From: Sabellastarte sp. h YS-2021
Lineage: Eukaryota > Annelida > Polychaeta > Sabellida > Sabellidae
Assembly: GCA_964017235.1 (NCBI GenBank)
Contig: OZ024936.1
Location: 33,378,040 to 33,442,039 of the forward strand
Direction: 5' to 3'
Length of the DNA stretch: 64,000 nucleotides
The position numbers and the translations under genes were made by a program. A model generated the notes under the pieces. That model saw nothing but the letters and a program-made list of their open reading frames with translations, did not search any database and was not told the DNA's origin. Positions within the stretch are counted from its first letter, which is position 1; each line of letters opens with the position of its first letter. This document shows positions 1-11,494 of the stretch, in pieces.

Positions 1-404
1 CAGAAGCATCCTTGATTTCTATCTGAATAAACAAGGACTGTCTTATGAATTAGTACTGAAAATGAATTGTCACAAAAAAGATGAACTTGTGGCTTTACAA
101 TGTCTCCCTGAATTTTATTGATAAAATATTGGCTCTTAACCAATGTAAGTATATTAAATCAATCTATAATTTAAAAGATGTAGAACTATTGTCTCAATGT
201 ATCTGGGGTAATGAATATTGTAAAAATAAAGGGAAGACTATTTACTTCAAGCACTGGATTAGAAATGGCATAGTATATGTAAAAGACCTGCTAGATAATA
301 ATGGAAATATTTCACAAGAACATATTTTAAGGAAACTGGAATCAAAATCCAGCTGGATATCTGAATACATGACAATTATTTCACCAGCTCAAACTACATC
401 CTGA
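1..404 (+). pseudogene. C-terminal fragment of a LINE reverse-transcriptase protein
   Basis: An open stretch at 81-404 (107 codons) has the usual pattern of the extreme C-terminus of L1/Tx1-like LINE ORF2 proteins: a leader ending in a WGNEYCKNKG-like segment, then KTIYFKHWIRNGIVYVKDLL (aromatic, Trp, Gly-Ile and Asp-Leu-Leu spacing), then a short helix. The catalytic reverse transcriptase domain is absent, so it is a fragment. Its end overlaps the point where Ty3/gypsy reverse transcriptase homology begins in another frame (about 350-405), so two retroelements are joined or nested here. The family call is from pattern memory only. Confidence 0.4.
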
Positions 405-3260
405 ATCAAAACACAAGACTGGCATTATTACAGAGTCAGGGTGTTGGCAATTTAGAAAACTCCTATTTGGACTTATGAACAGTCCTTCAGCCTTCAATTT
501 GGTCATGAGCAAAGTGTTATCAGACTTATTTATTCAAATTTGCGTTGCCATATGTCGATGATATTTTATGCTATTCCTCTTCATTTGAACAACATCTTGA
601 ACATCTTCAGATCATATTTGACAAGTTTAGAAAAGCAGGCATAAAGTTCAAGCCAAGTAAGTGTGTCTTTACCAAAAAATCAGTCAAATATCTAGGGCAC
701 ACTCTTACTAAAGATGGGATAAGTGTAGACAAAGACAAGATTGCAGTGATAGAAGATTATCACAGACCAAAAAATCAAAAACAAGTGAAACAATTTCTTG
801 GGTGCATTACTTACTACAAAAAATTCATTAAGAATTTTTGCCACATAGCTGTGCCTCTCAACAAACTTTTGAAAAAGAACCAACCATTTATTTGGGACAA
901 AAAAATGTGAGGACTCTTTTCAAATCTTGAAAAATGCCTTGGTTTCCACTGATATTCTAGTGTATACAGACTTCTCTAAGAAGTTTTTGCTTTACACAGG
1001 TGCATCTGATTACAGCTTAGGTTACATATTGGGTCGGAGAGATGAGCAAGGTAGGGAGAGAGTAATAGCCTATGGTGGTAGGGCTCTAACACCCAATGAA
1101 GTAAAATTTCCTGTAACACACAAGGAAGCATTAGCCATCATCAGTGGAATATGCAACTTTCATGTTTATTTGGCAAAAAGTAAATTTACTGTGTACACTG
1201 ATCATGCTGCACTCTCATCACTGCCAATAAACAAGCATTATGAGGGAAGGTTAGCCAGATGGGCATTATTTCTCCAACAATACGATTACACTGTGCAGGC
1301 AAAAAAAGGCAAGCAAAATGCTAATGCAGATTTTCTTTCCAGAATACACTATCCTCAATGCTCTAGGGATCCACCAAGCAGTGAGTATGTTCCACCACAG
1401 ATAATGAGCAATAATCACTTTCCAGCAGAAGCCCACACAACTGACCACATACCAGAGCAAAATGCTCCTTCATACACCACTGAGTACACACTTCACTACA
1501 CCACTCACTCTAATGAGCATGCCACTACCAACACACACAATCATCACACAGTGAACCCCCTCACAAAACTTCTGCAGGCAGAAAATGAATACCAATCTGT
1601 GAAGCCCATTCATTACCTATGTGAAGTGCTCCAAACAACTGAAACTGACAAAGTCACTCCAGATGCAGGATTCGCAACTAAAAACTTACTTGGATTATTT
1701 AACAAAGGGAGTCTTGCCAGATGATAGTAAAACAGCTAGGACAATTATATTAGAGTCACCCGATTATGTTGTAGATGGAGGAGTTTTATACCATCTTTAC
1801 TACCCCAGAGGTAAAGGACATAAATGGATAGAGTTGTCAAACAGTTAGTTGTCCCACACCAGTTACAAAATGATGTGCTTAGGTCATATCATGATGCCAT
1901 TACTGCTGGTCACCAAGGATTAGAAAGAACATATCAAGCTGTGCGAATGAAATATTACTGGAGAACTATGTATTCAGATATTCAGACATATATTAAAACT
2001 TGTGAAGATTGCCAACAATTCCATGCACATAGAGCTCCCCTAAAACCTTTGGAAATTGAGGAACCATTTGCCACATTGCATATAGATCATATTGGTCCCT
2101 TACCAACGTCCCCTGAAGGTTACAAATACTGTTTGTTAGTTATTGACAGATTTACCAAATTTCCAGAGTGTTTCCCTACAAAATCCACAGATGCAGCTGA
2201 AACAGCTCATATTCTATATCATCAAATCATTTGTAGATATGGATTTCCAAGGACACTCCTTTCGGACAGAGCACAAGGTTTCATGGGCAAACTCATAGCC
2301 GAACTTTGCAAAAAAAAAACTTTGCACCAACTCTTATCATCCCCAAACCAATTCAATAGCAGAAAGGTTCAACCAACAAATAGCTCAGCACTTAAAGTTG
2401 TATTGTCATCAGAAACAAACTACATGGCCCGATATTTTGAGCTCAGTCATGTTAGCCTATAGAGCCACACTTGCAGTGAGCTCCCATAAATACAGCCCGT
2501 ATTTCTTATTGTTTGGGAGAGAGATCACTTTAGCTTTGGACACCTCACTCATTCCAAACCTAAATATTCCAAAATTTGCACAAGCACATTTGCGTGACAT
2601 TCTTTCAAATCATGAAGAAGCTTGCAAAATTGCATCACAAAATATTAAGAAGGCTCAAGAAAAGTACTGCAAGTACTATGACAAATCAGCTACAAATCCA
2701 AATTTCTATGTTGGCCAAAAGGTTTGGTTATATTGTTCAAAAATTCAACCAGGCACTTGTGCAAAAATGGCCCGCCTCTGGTTAGGTCCTTTTTATATTT
2801 GCCAACAGTTTCCCAAATATACTTACAAGTTACACAGGTGCAAAGACAACAAACTAGTCAAATCACTCTGTCATATCAATCGACTTAAACACTACTTGGA
2901 TCCTGAGACACGACCAACAAATCCTCCGCAACAGCTTCAAAATTTCAATGCAAGTTACAGTCCAGAGCTCATCCCAAATGATGAAACTGATACTCCATGC
3001 ACATTACACAGTGACACACATGACCAGTCTATTACATCAGACATAAATGATAATGGCAATGAACAGTTACTCCATATTCAGAAAATAATCTCATCTGCTA
3101 TGGTACATGGGAAACGTTTGCTACAAAGTTAAGTTCGTTGGTCGGAGTAAAACTGAATGGATACCAGCATAAGATATTTCTGAAGCTCTCATTCATGAGT
3201 TTCATATCAAAACGACCTTATCAGGCCAAAGACATAAGCGTCCCCAAAAACACAATCGCT
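350..3260 (+). pseudogene. pol: Ty3/gypsy LTR-retrotransposon pol remnant (RT, RNase H, integrase)
   Basis: Several frames together cover a gypsy-type polyprotein. The C-terminal half of the reverse transcriptase follows about 408, with the YVDD catalytic box at 548-559 and YLGHTLTKDGI downstream. RNase H occupies 927-1340 and ends in the typical NANADFLSR. The integrase HHCC zinc finger is near 1880-2020, the first catalytic Asp lies in HIDHIGP, the second in LLSDRAQ, and the catalytic Glu region is in another frame after about 2345. A GPF/chromo-like tail continues in a shifted frame past 3132 to about 3260. Breaks: frameshifts near 905 and within the A run at 2310-2319, another near 1670-1800, and a stop after 3132. 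In RNase H the usual TDAS is TGAS, so the first catalytic aspartate is missing. The N-terminal RT, protease and gag are absent. The copy is inactive. Confidence 0.85.
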
Positions 3261-3261
3261 T

Positions 3262-4914
3262 CAAATGATAAGGCTACCAACATGAGATACAAGCATAAGA
3301 GTAAGTCTTTGCTAACTGTGGTTTTATGGAGAATCCTTCACTACCTTTAATTATTTTTGTTACATTTTATCTTTTACTGTTTAACATATCTTCACATACT
3401 TTCACCTAAATTAACTCAAAATTCTCATTGGCCAATTTTTTTTTTCTTTCGATCTGTGAATGTCTTAGGGGATATGTTTAACAGACCTTAGGCTTTGTAC
3501 CAAGCACACCATACACCCTATAATAATTTTTAATATCACCCATAACTTACATGAACACCCTTTTCCAGTAACTATCTCAAAAATATCTCCATGTACCATT
3601 AGGGGTTGAGCTTAATATGCTCTGTTTCTGAAAGTGTATTTATGTCTAAGGTACAACTCTCTTCTGCAAATGTTAGTACCAAGACCACTGGATACATCCA
3701 AGTTGTGGCCAATATTGCCTCACTAAGAGCTTCTACAGCAAAGTTTGAATATTTTTTTTCTTTCCCACTTCTTTGTGAATTTGTATCAATATTTATGTAC
3801 ATTCAAGTTCATTACTTTGCCTGGTATGTGCTATTCAATTTGTCTGTGTGAGTACTCTCATAAAAAAACAGTGTGAATCTATCCAAGAGAAAATGGACAA
3901 ATATTCTACAAACTTTGCATTTGGATAATCTTTGCTGATGGTGATTATCAAAAACATTATTAGACTACATAATAGACTACATACACTTGCATGCTGATAA
4001 ACACTGTTTAAATTACATGTATTATGTAGTTTGGGTGCTGTTTCTTATGTGTTTCATATACTTCTATGTTAAATTTACTTGTTTGTGTAACTTTGCATAT
4101 TTCTCTACATGCATATTTATTTATATATATTTCTTCTTTTTGTATAACATCATTATTCAAGTGATGTTTATTACTTGCAGTCAAATATAATTGCACCAGG
4201 TGTGACAATACACTAACAAGTTCTTCATAAATTCTTGCAAGTAAATTTGAACTTTAGTTAGTATGTCTAGTACGTTAACGTTGTGCATTTTAAGATTCAT
4301 AGAATAGACTGTGTAGATCTTTTATCGTACATAGTTTGTTTTCAGTACATGTAGAATCTATGTCACTTCTGAGTACCTTACACTATTATTATGAGTACCA
4401 CTACTGATTTTTCATTATTCAGAATTGTTTAAATGAGTGTGTAATGTCCATTGTAGATAATGCTACACCTGTGGGTAGCCTTTGTTAGACACAAATGTAC
4501 ATTTTCATGTTGCCTTCACTATTCATCTGTCATAACAACAACACACATGAAAGACTATTAATTAAGATTTACAAGATTGTCATGAATATAGTTATATCTT
4601 TTGCTTTACTTAGTAGTGTGACTACACATTTTCGTGCAATTACAGTATATTTATCAATGGGTTAAAGATTACTTGTCTAGTTCTTTCATATAGTGGTAGT
4701 AAAGTTTTGGTAAAACGTATAAATTACACTACATTGCAATTCGCAGTTTGACATCTTCTCATAAGTAGGATCAATTGTTATTATATTTCTGTATTCTTAA
4801 TGTGTACTTGTTGCTGCACTCTGTCTTGAGCTCCAAACAAATGTGACTCTTTCTTCCGTTCACTTCTCTTCGCAACTGCTTTCGGAGAAAGCACTCATTT
4901 AAGGGGTAGGCAAT
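3262..4914 (+). other. Non-coding stretch between pol and the 3' LTR
   Basis: About 1.65 kb of AT-rich sequence between the last recognisable pol segment and the LTR. Only short, unrelated open frames occur, and I see no convincing envelope-like protein. A purine-rich AAGGGG segment at 4901-4906, just before the LTR, could be the polypurine tract. Confidence 0.4.
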
Positions 4915-5635
4915 TGTCACAGTGCTCAATTTTGATTTAAACTTATAACTATTGATCTCAAGTATTTTTACAGCAATTGGTCAGAGCTACTACTTCAAAA
5001 CAAGAAATTCTATAAATAACTATGGATAAGCCTCAGCAGAACTTCACTACACACTGATAAGGAGTTTCATCTTGGATGCCTTCTAACATCTGGATCCATC
5101 ACATTCTCTGAAATGCTACACAGATGTGGTGCTAATTAACTCTGGCTACTCACCCATGTCCACTACTAACTCATGTTTGACTCTGATTTCATTCTGTTTA
5201 TGTATACTATTTATGTTGACCTTATCTAATAGTCTAACTTATTTCATTGTTTATTTCTCACTGATTTTGACAAGTGACATAAACTAACCTTACATCTACC
5301 TTGTGCTTTTGACTTCTTTTATAAATACAGATCTTGAATGTTGAAGACAATCTTTCCAAACAACTTATCACCTTAAGTCTTCTGTTTGAGCTCACCCTAA
5401 CTTACCTAAACTTATCTGAACTCTGCCACCACCCAAGCCATAGAAATATGGATAGCTACTCCCTTTGTCTTCAGAAGGCTTTTACAAGCAGAGGAGTAAA
5501 CATCTATCCTCTGGACAATGAGAAGGATTTCAGATACAGATCAGAGAACACCTTCTCACACAAAATAGTACAATAAACATGTAATTTGTTAAACTGCAAC
5601 TTTTCTTTAATATATGTCATCTCCCCCTGGTGACA
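4915..5635 (+). repeat. 3' LTR of the Ty3/gypsy element
   Basis: The segment starts TGTCAC and ends GTGACA, a perfect 6-bp inverted terminal repeat of the TG...CA type. It sits a short distance after the purine run at 4901-4910. It is 721 bp long. Inside are TATA-like TATAAATA sequences near 5011 and 5320 and an AATAAA near 5573, as expected for an LTR promoter and polyadenylation signal. The partner 5' LTR lies outside the window, so the boundaries are inferred from the inverted repeat and position only. Confidence 0.55.
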
Positions 5636-5861
5636 GTTGTCTGTTTAAGATATTCTTGTAACTTTGAGGTTCCTGTTAATGATTATCTTTATTACAAAGA
5701 TTACTTGGCTTTGTTATCACATATGTCATGTATAGTCTACCTGTATTCAATGAAATTAATAGACCCTTATATAGAATGTAGTAGAATGTTGGTAGTCTTG
5801 ACCTTCCTACACCAGAGGTTGTCCCCCCTGCTGGTGGGTAGGTTAACCTGGTGCACGGAAA

Positions 5862-5995
5862 AAATGCCTCCTGGAAAAAATGCCTCCCGGAAAAATTGCC
5901 TCCTGGAAAAAATGCCTCCTGGAAAAAATGCCTCCCAATTATTTAGTGACTAGGAAAAAATGCCTCCTAAAATAAATGGAAAAATGCCTCCCAGT
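5862..5995 (+). repeat. Minisatellite of ~16-17 bp GGAAAAAATGCCTCC units
   Basis: Five nearly uninterrupted copies of GGAAAAAATGCCTCC(T/C) from about 5862 to 5936, then two more copies separated by AT-rich spacers containing TTATTTAGTGACTAGG. An open frame running through the array (PPGKNAS repeats) is a product of the repeat, not a gene. Confidence 0.8.
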
Positions 5996-6009
5996 TATTT
6001 AGTGACTAG

Positions 6010-6215
6010 GCTGTGATGTTGCTAGATGAAAACATTTGTTTTCTTTCAACTGTGTTCAGGACCAATTTCAAAGAAGAATATAAGGCTGTGATGTTGCTAG
6101 ATGAAAACCTGTTGTTTTCTTTCAACTGTACTCAGGACCAATTTCAAAGAAGAATATAAGGCTGTGATGTTGCTAGATGAAAACAGTTGTTTTCTTTCAA
6201 CTGTACTCAGTGTAC
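6010..6215 (+). repeat. Tandem repeat, ~75-bp unit, nearly three copies
   Basis: GGCTGTGATGTTGCTAGATG recurs at about 6009, 6084 and 6160 (75- and 76-bp spacing), each followed by AAAAC, TTTTCTTTCAACTGT and a CAGGACCAATTTC segment. The third copy breaks off near 6215. Confidence 0.8.
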
Positions 6216-6328
6216 AAAGTGACACTATTATACATTTCTATTAGTTTGTTTCCAGAGAACATTTAAAATTTATTTTGTGTGTTTTACAAGTTTTAATCTC
6301 CTTTTAATGTGCGTTATACTTTTCACAT

Positions 6329-9041
6329 TTAAAGGTCATAGGCAACATTTTTCACAAAAACTGTGAAAACAACTTCATTGCATGCATAAACATCTTTCTA
6401 AATACAAAATGTGGTTTGTTTTATAAAATACATGGTATGAGAGCCACAGATTACATTTCAAAAAAATATCACGAAGTAAAGCTGAAAAGCCGACATTACT
6501 GTTTTTCTCACAATGGATGAGTGATGACGTAATAGGTTCATAGTGAACTTTGTTGTTGTAAGAGTTAAATGGAGACAGATGGAAGTGATTGGTGAAAGAC
6601 TGAACATTTAACTTTTGGTAGAAAAACTACAGGGCCCGGATTCACGAACAATACTTAGATAAGGTGACCTTAGATCTAAGTAAGGGAAGGTTTTTCACTT
6701 GACTAAGTTTTTCTTAGAATTGGTATTCACGAAACAATACTTAGATAAGGTTACCTTAGATTTTAAGTAAGGAAAAAACCTCTCCTAACTCTTTAGTTAC
6801 GGTTGTGTCAGTGAATCTGATTGGCCAAGTGGTATGGAAAATTTTGGTCTATACATTGGATTGTTTATGATAATGATCCTGTACAAAAGATTTTAGTCAC
6901 AGCTTATTAAAGTGAGATTTTTAATTATTTTAGCTGATGAGCTTGGAGAGTAAAATTAATTCCTAGTGAAAATTTTAATCTGTTCCTTTCAAGTAGAATC
7001 TAGCCATTAGTGGAAATTATTTCTGAAGAATTAGTTAAAACTTCATCTTACTAAAATTTTGACTTATACACTAACCACGTGGATAAATAAACCTCCCCAT
7101 CCAAATACAACACTATTATTGCCCAATGTTTACAAACTAAACCATGTAATATTAACATCCTGTCCTCTCAAGGTAGCTTTCAACTTAACTTAAAATCTAA
7201 GTATGGGTTTTAAGGTCACCTTAGAGTTAGGAACGTTCGTGAATAAGGTTTCATAATTTCTTACTTGAAATCTAAGTAATACTTAAAATTTAAGTTAGGA
7301 ATGGTCTAAGTATTGTTCGTGAATCCGGCCCCTGGTCTGTGATCTTATTCTTGTATGAAAAAAAGTAAAACATTCTACAGTTTTTTCTAGTTTCACCTAA
7401 TTGTACTGGTAATTTAACCAGTGAAGTTGTTACAGACATGGATGAAAGACATGCAGAGATAAAACAGTGCAGATGATTTGCCTTCCCAGTATGCAGTAAT
7501 ATAAAAAAAAACATTCTTCTACCTAAACCCATCCTGTCAAATCACATTTTTACAAACTGAAGGAAGATAACACTTTTCTGGGCCAAAACAAGCTCACTGT
7601 CCTTTATTTTTTCCAGATGATGTTTTTTTCTCAAGTTTTACACAATTTTTAACCACTAACAGTTCTAACAAACACCGATATACTATAAGTAGGCTTGTCT
7701 TGGAATGCAGAAAGCGTAACATATGTATGAGATATTGCTTCCTTCCATTTTTTTCAAGCTTTTTAAACTGTGATGGGAAAGTAGCCTTTCACAAGTTAGA
7801 TAAATTTACACAAAACTAAGAACCTGTTGACAAATTCAAAAGATGTCATTAAAATGTACTGGATACTGTTTTTTGCCTTTAATCACCGGTACTTCTATCA
7901 AGAGAAGGCATGATGTAAAGTGAAATCAAAATATACAATTTGTTTTCATTTGCATAAATCATTTATAAAAGCATGCTGTTGTAGTCAAATTTATTGAATT
8001 TATTCTGGAAGAATCATCCTTGAAGTTCAGATTTATTGCTCAAAGCAAGCGGTTTTAATTGTGCAAGGTATTCATGATGTGATAGTGCAGTCTCATTTCA
8101 TTTATCATTGTAAATAAATCCCATTGTGCAAGAAGGCTTGATATAATTGTTAAATCAATTGTTGCCTAATTGTGAATAAAATATGTTTAAACTAACTAAA
8201 CTAACTTTTACATTATCAATTCATGAAATAATTCAGTATATAATGGGTTTTCCTTAAGATAGTAGTCAATACTTCTTGGCCTTAAGTTTGGATAATTTTA
8301 AGTTTTGGAAATTAGTTGGTGACATTTTATTCTCAATTTAAGCCTTTGTTGAGACCAAGAAAAAGGAAAATGTGTTTAGGGGAACTGTAATCAACACTGT
8401 CGATGGCTAGACGCATTATGTATGCTATGAAAGCAGCATTGTTTACAGTTTCAGTGGGAAAGTTCTGAACTAATTTGGGGAACATATATGATTATCTTTG
8501 CTTGATGCCCAGTTCTTAAGACATTTATTTCATCTCCTAGCAATAGTTAGTTTTCAAAATTGATAAAATAACTATCAAAATTCATCTCGGAGTTGAACCT
8601 GGTTGACTGCATTGTTTGGTGATTTCTATGCAATTTGCTTAATACCTCTCTAAATATTTTTTATCTGAAACAAATATAAAAGATGTTCTGAAGGCTATTT
8701 CAGAAATTTACTGTGGCAGACTGATATCTTATAAACAAATAAACTTCATAAAAACAGATTATGCAATCTTTTAAATATATATGTATGTATTAAAAAGCTT
8801 ACGAAAATGATAGTTTGTTTACATTGTCATGAACCTGTGACGTCAAGGCTAGTACTTTTTATGAGAGTTGTCGAGTGAAAAATAATGGAGACAGTTGTGA
8901 AATTCTTGAAAATCAGCCAGAAAGTGACTGAATATACCATGTAACCTTGTCCAGACACATCTTATTTTTACAGAAATTGAACTTACATATGTATATGTAA
9001 TCATTAATGAATGATCTGAAAATGCTTCCTATGACCTTTAA
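6329..9041. mobile_element. Non-autonomous TIR element (TTAAAGGTCATAGG ends)
   Basis: The left end TTAAAGGTCATAGGCAACAT near 6329 is matched in inverted orientation near 9041 (reverse complement TTAAAGGTCATAGGAAGCAT), and similarity continues for a few more bases. The interior has no transposase-like frame and includes a second TIR element at 6630-7334. No clear target duplication was seen. The superfamily is unknown to me. Confidence 0.45.
6630..7334. mobile_element. MITE with CAGGGSCCGGATTCACGAA termini
   Basis: The left terminus CAGGGCCCGGATTCACGAAC and the right terminus, whose reverse complement begins CAGGGGCCGGATTCACGAAC, agree over about 30 bp including the following AATACTTAGA. A subterminal copy of the same motif occurs at about 6727, and degenerate inverted copies near 7200-7260, so the ends contain nested repeats. 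It is 705 bp with no coding capacity. No convincing target duplication at either flank. Confidence 0.75.
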
Positions 9042-9074
9042 GATATTCATGTATACTAACATATAAAACTAGTA

Positions 9075-9205
9075 ATTGAAAAAGTAATTGAAATACTTTG
9101 GAACAAATTGGCACTGGCATTTGCATTTGAAGAAAATAAAAGTATTTGCATTCAAAAAATTGAAAAATATTTGCATTTAAATACTTTTGAAAGTATTTGA
9201 CCCCA
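9075..9205. repeat. Degenerate end of a hAT-like MITE (AAATACTTTTGAAAGTATTTG)
   Basis: Repeated AAATACTTTT/AAAGTATTTG motifs ending in GTATTTGACCCCAAGTCTG resemble the right end of the better preserved element at 43177-43709 (AGTATTCACCCCAGGCCTG). The left end was not found, so this is probably a fragment. Confidence 0.4.
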
Positions 9206-10700
9206 AGTCTGCTAGAGCAGGTGTGTCTTAAGATGTTTCTGAAAGGATATCACTGAGAGATTGGTTCTATGAATAGAAAGCTCAAAAAAGTTTGTGCACA
9301 ATAACTAAAGGGCTTAGAAACATGTTGGTGGTATTTGTGAATCTGTTAGTTGAAAGAGGGGACATGAAGGAGCTTAAGAAGGGTTATAACTTAGAGGGTT
9401 CTCTTTAAGGTACTTAATATCTGTTTTATTATAATTAAAAACACAAAGTTTATATTACTTTTTGCTTTATTCACAAAAAATGTAAAAACAGAAAAATGAC
9501 TATTTCCTCACAGTACGACACATTTTAACACAAAAACGCAAGACAGTGTGAAATAAGTTAGAAATATGCAAAATAAATACATCAAAGAATGTGTAATTGT
9601 AAACTATGTCACACCTTGAGAGACAAGAAGCACAAATAAACAATAGTATAAACTACCACAAAGTTAGATATTACAAAAATACTTATACATCCTTGTAACA
9701 AATCATATACAATATGTTTGTACACGATCTACATCATTTACAAACTTATTTTCAAGCATGAGAAGAAAAGTTGCATTAAATGTGAATAATTGTACTGAAC
9801 TTCTAATTCTAAAAGATTTTATGTACGTTGCTGGTGCTTCAAGTGCTGAGCCAACAGTTTTTGAATACCAATTCTTCAATTCAAGAGAATAAGAAATACA
9901 GATTTAATTCATTAATTGACTGATTTATATTCCAGGTCACTTTCAACATAATATTGTACAGGTCATACCACACTAGGTAGTTAAGAGGAAGGAGGTCAAG
10001 TCGGTCAAGATTTTGTACAGAAAACAATCGTGCACTGATAAGTAATAGCTTTCCTACTTCAGGTAATGCCAGTAATCAATTCATGAAATGATTGGTTGAG
10101 ATATAAATATATATTGTATCCTCTTATACTGAGTGCTTAAAAATAGTTCCGCTCCTCCCTGAATTCAGCTTAATCAAAGTTCCCACTCCTTATACCAACT
10201 TAAAGCTTTGGGTCTGATTAATGCCTGAGTTTTACCTTTTTGTTGACAGGCTCATTTCACTAAGAGAGACAGCAATACATGGAAGTAAGTTTTAACCAGA
10301 AATACCAGTACATATACCCAGTCTTATACTAAAGAGACAGGAGCAATAACTGAATACATAAGACACTTGTATCAAATGATTTGACTCCTATAAAGATCAC
10401 TTTTGCTGGTTCTATACATAGTTCATACAGAAAGCTAATGGATAAAAAGATGTACATTTAAAGCAATTGATACACGTAATTTGTGAAAAAAAAACAAAAA
10501 AAACACACCAGTTTCATGTGTTAAAATTAGAATACAATTTTTCACTAAGAAGTTTTAGAAGAATGGTTTTACAACAATACAAGGTAGGGTCACAACACAG
10601 TTCCACTAATGGTAACTTATTTTATGTTTTTGTGATGTATCACATCAGAAAATACGGACAGGCTTTGCGTAGACACAGCTAAAGAAATATGCAAAAAAAG
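9206..10700. other. Gene-free AT-rich DNA
   Basis: No long open frame, splice-bounded exon or clear terminal repeat seen. A single TTTATT (AATAAA on the minus strand) near 9462 could belong to a long 3' UTR of the minus-strand gene, but nothing supports that directly. Confidence 0.3.
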
Positions 10701-11465
10701 GGTCTATTATTGACCCTTTGCATCGACGTCATTATGTGACGTCAGGATGACGTTTTCAGTGAACAACGTCCATTTTGGACGGCAAAAAAAGGATTATTAC
10801 TGCTGAACTTTGACAAAAAAAATTAAATTTCTGTCTTTTATAGATCATATATTTGAGTTCTGTAAAAAGGGAAATAATACTAAATATATTTCCTTTATGA
10901 AGGCACAGCTTTTAAAAATATTAACAGTCATTTTGATATTTTATGCGAATATTTGTTAGATTTCACTTACAATCGAGAAAACCTTACACAAAATTATATA
11001 TATCGAAAGTACACAACATTTAAATGAAAATTTCTCTTTGAATAATTTGTCCATTTTTGTTCTGTAAAAAGTATATTGATGAGTAGGAAATCAACAATTC
11101 GGTAAAATGAAAATACAGAATTATTCTGTGGCCTAACATATTTATATCTGTCTGTACTTGGGACAGACATTATAAAAAAACGGATATTTTGCATTTTACT
11201 ACAAGTTCAATGCTCTATATTTCGACAAGTATGCATCCTAATGTTATTTTGCAAAATGGACCAGATAGACTAATGCTTGTACTTTCATGTGTGCAATTTT
11301 GAAGTCGATAAGATGCATATTTATTTTATAATCCATTTTTAAAATAAGGTATTTCTTCCAATATATCCCGTCTGTTTTACAGACATGTTCGTTCAAGCGT
11401 GATGTTTTGCCGTCCAAACGATGATGCGTAACATTGTGACGTAAGATGCAAAGGGTCAATAGACC
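10701..11465. mobile_element. Long-TIR MITE with CRE-like sites in its ends
   Basis: The left end GGTCTATTATTGACCCTTTG and the right end (reverse complement GGTCTATTGACCCTTTGCAT) form an inverted repeat that continues for about 60 bp through GACGTC/GTGACGT motifs to TTTTGGACGGCAAAA. The left arm contains TGACGTCA, a consensus CRE octamer. The interior (about 640 bp) is AT-rich with no long open frame. No clear target duplication. Confidence 0.65.
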
Positions 11466-11494
11466 TTACAAAAGTTATGATGGCAAAAACAAAG

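Noticed and set aside
5630..5953. 107-codon frame with PPGKNAS repeats
   Set aside because: The repeated part is the GGAAAAAATGCCTCC minisatellite; the rest overlaps the LTR edge.
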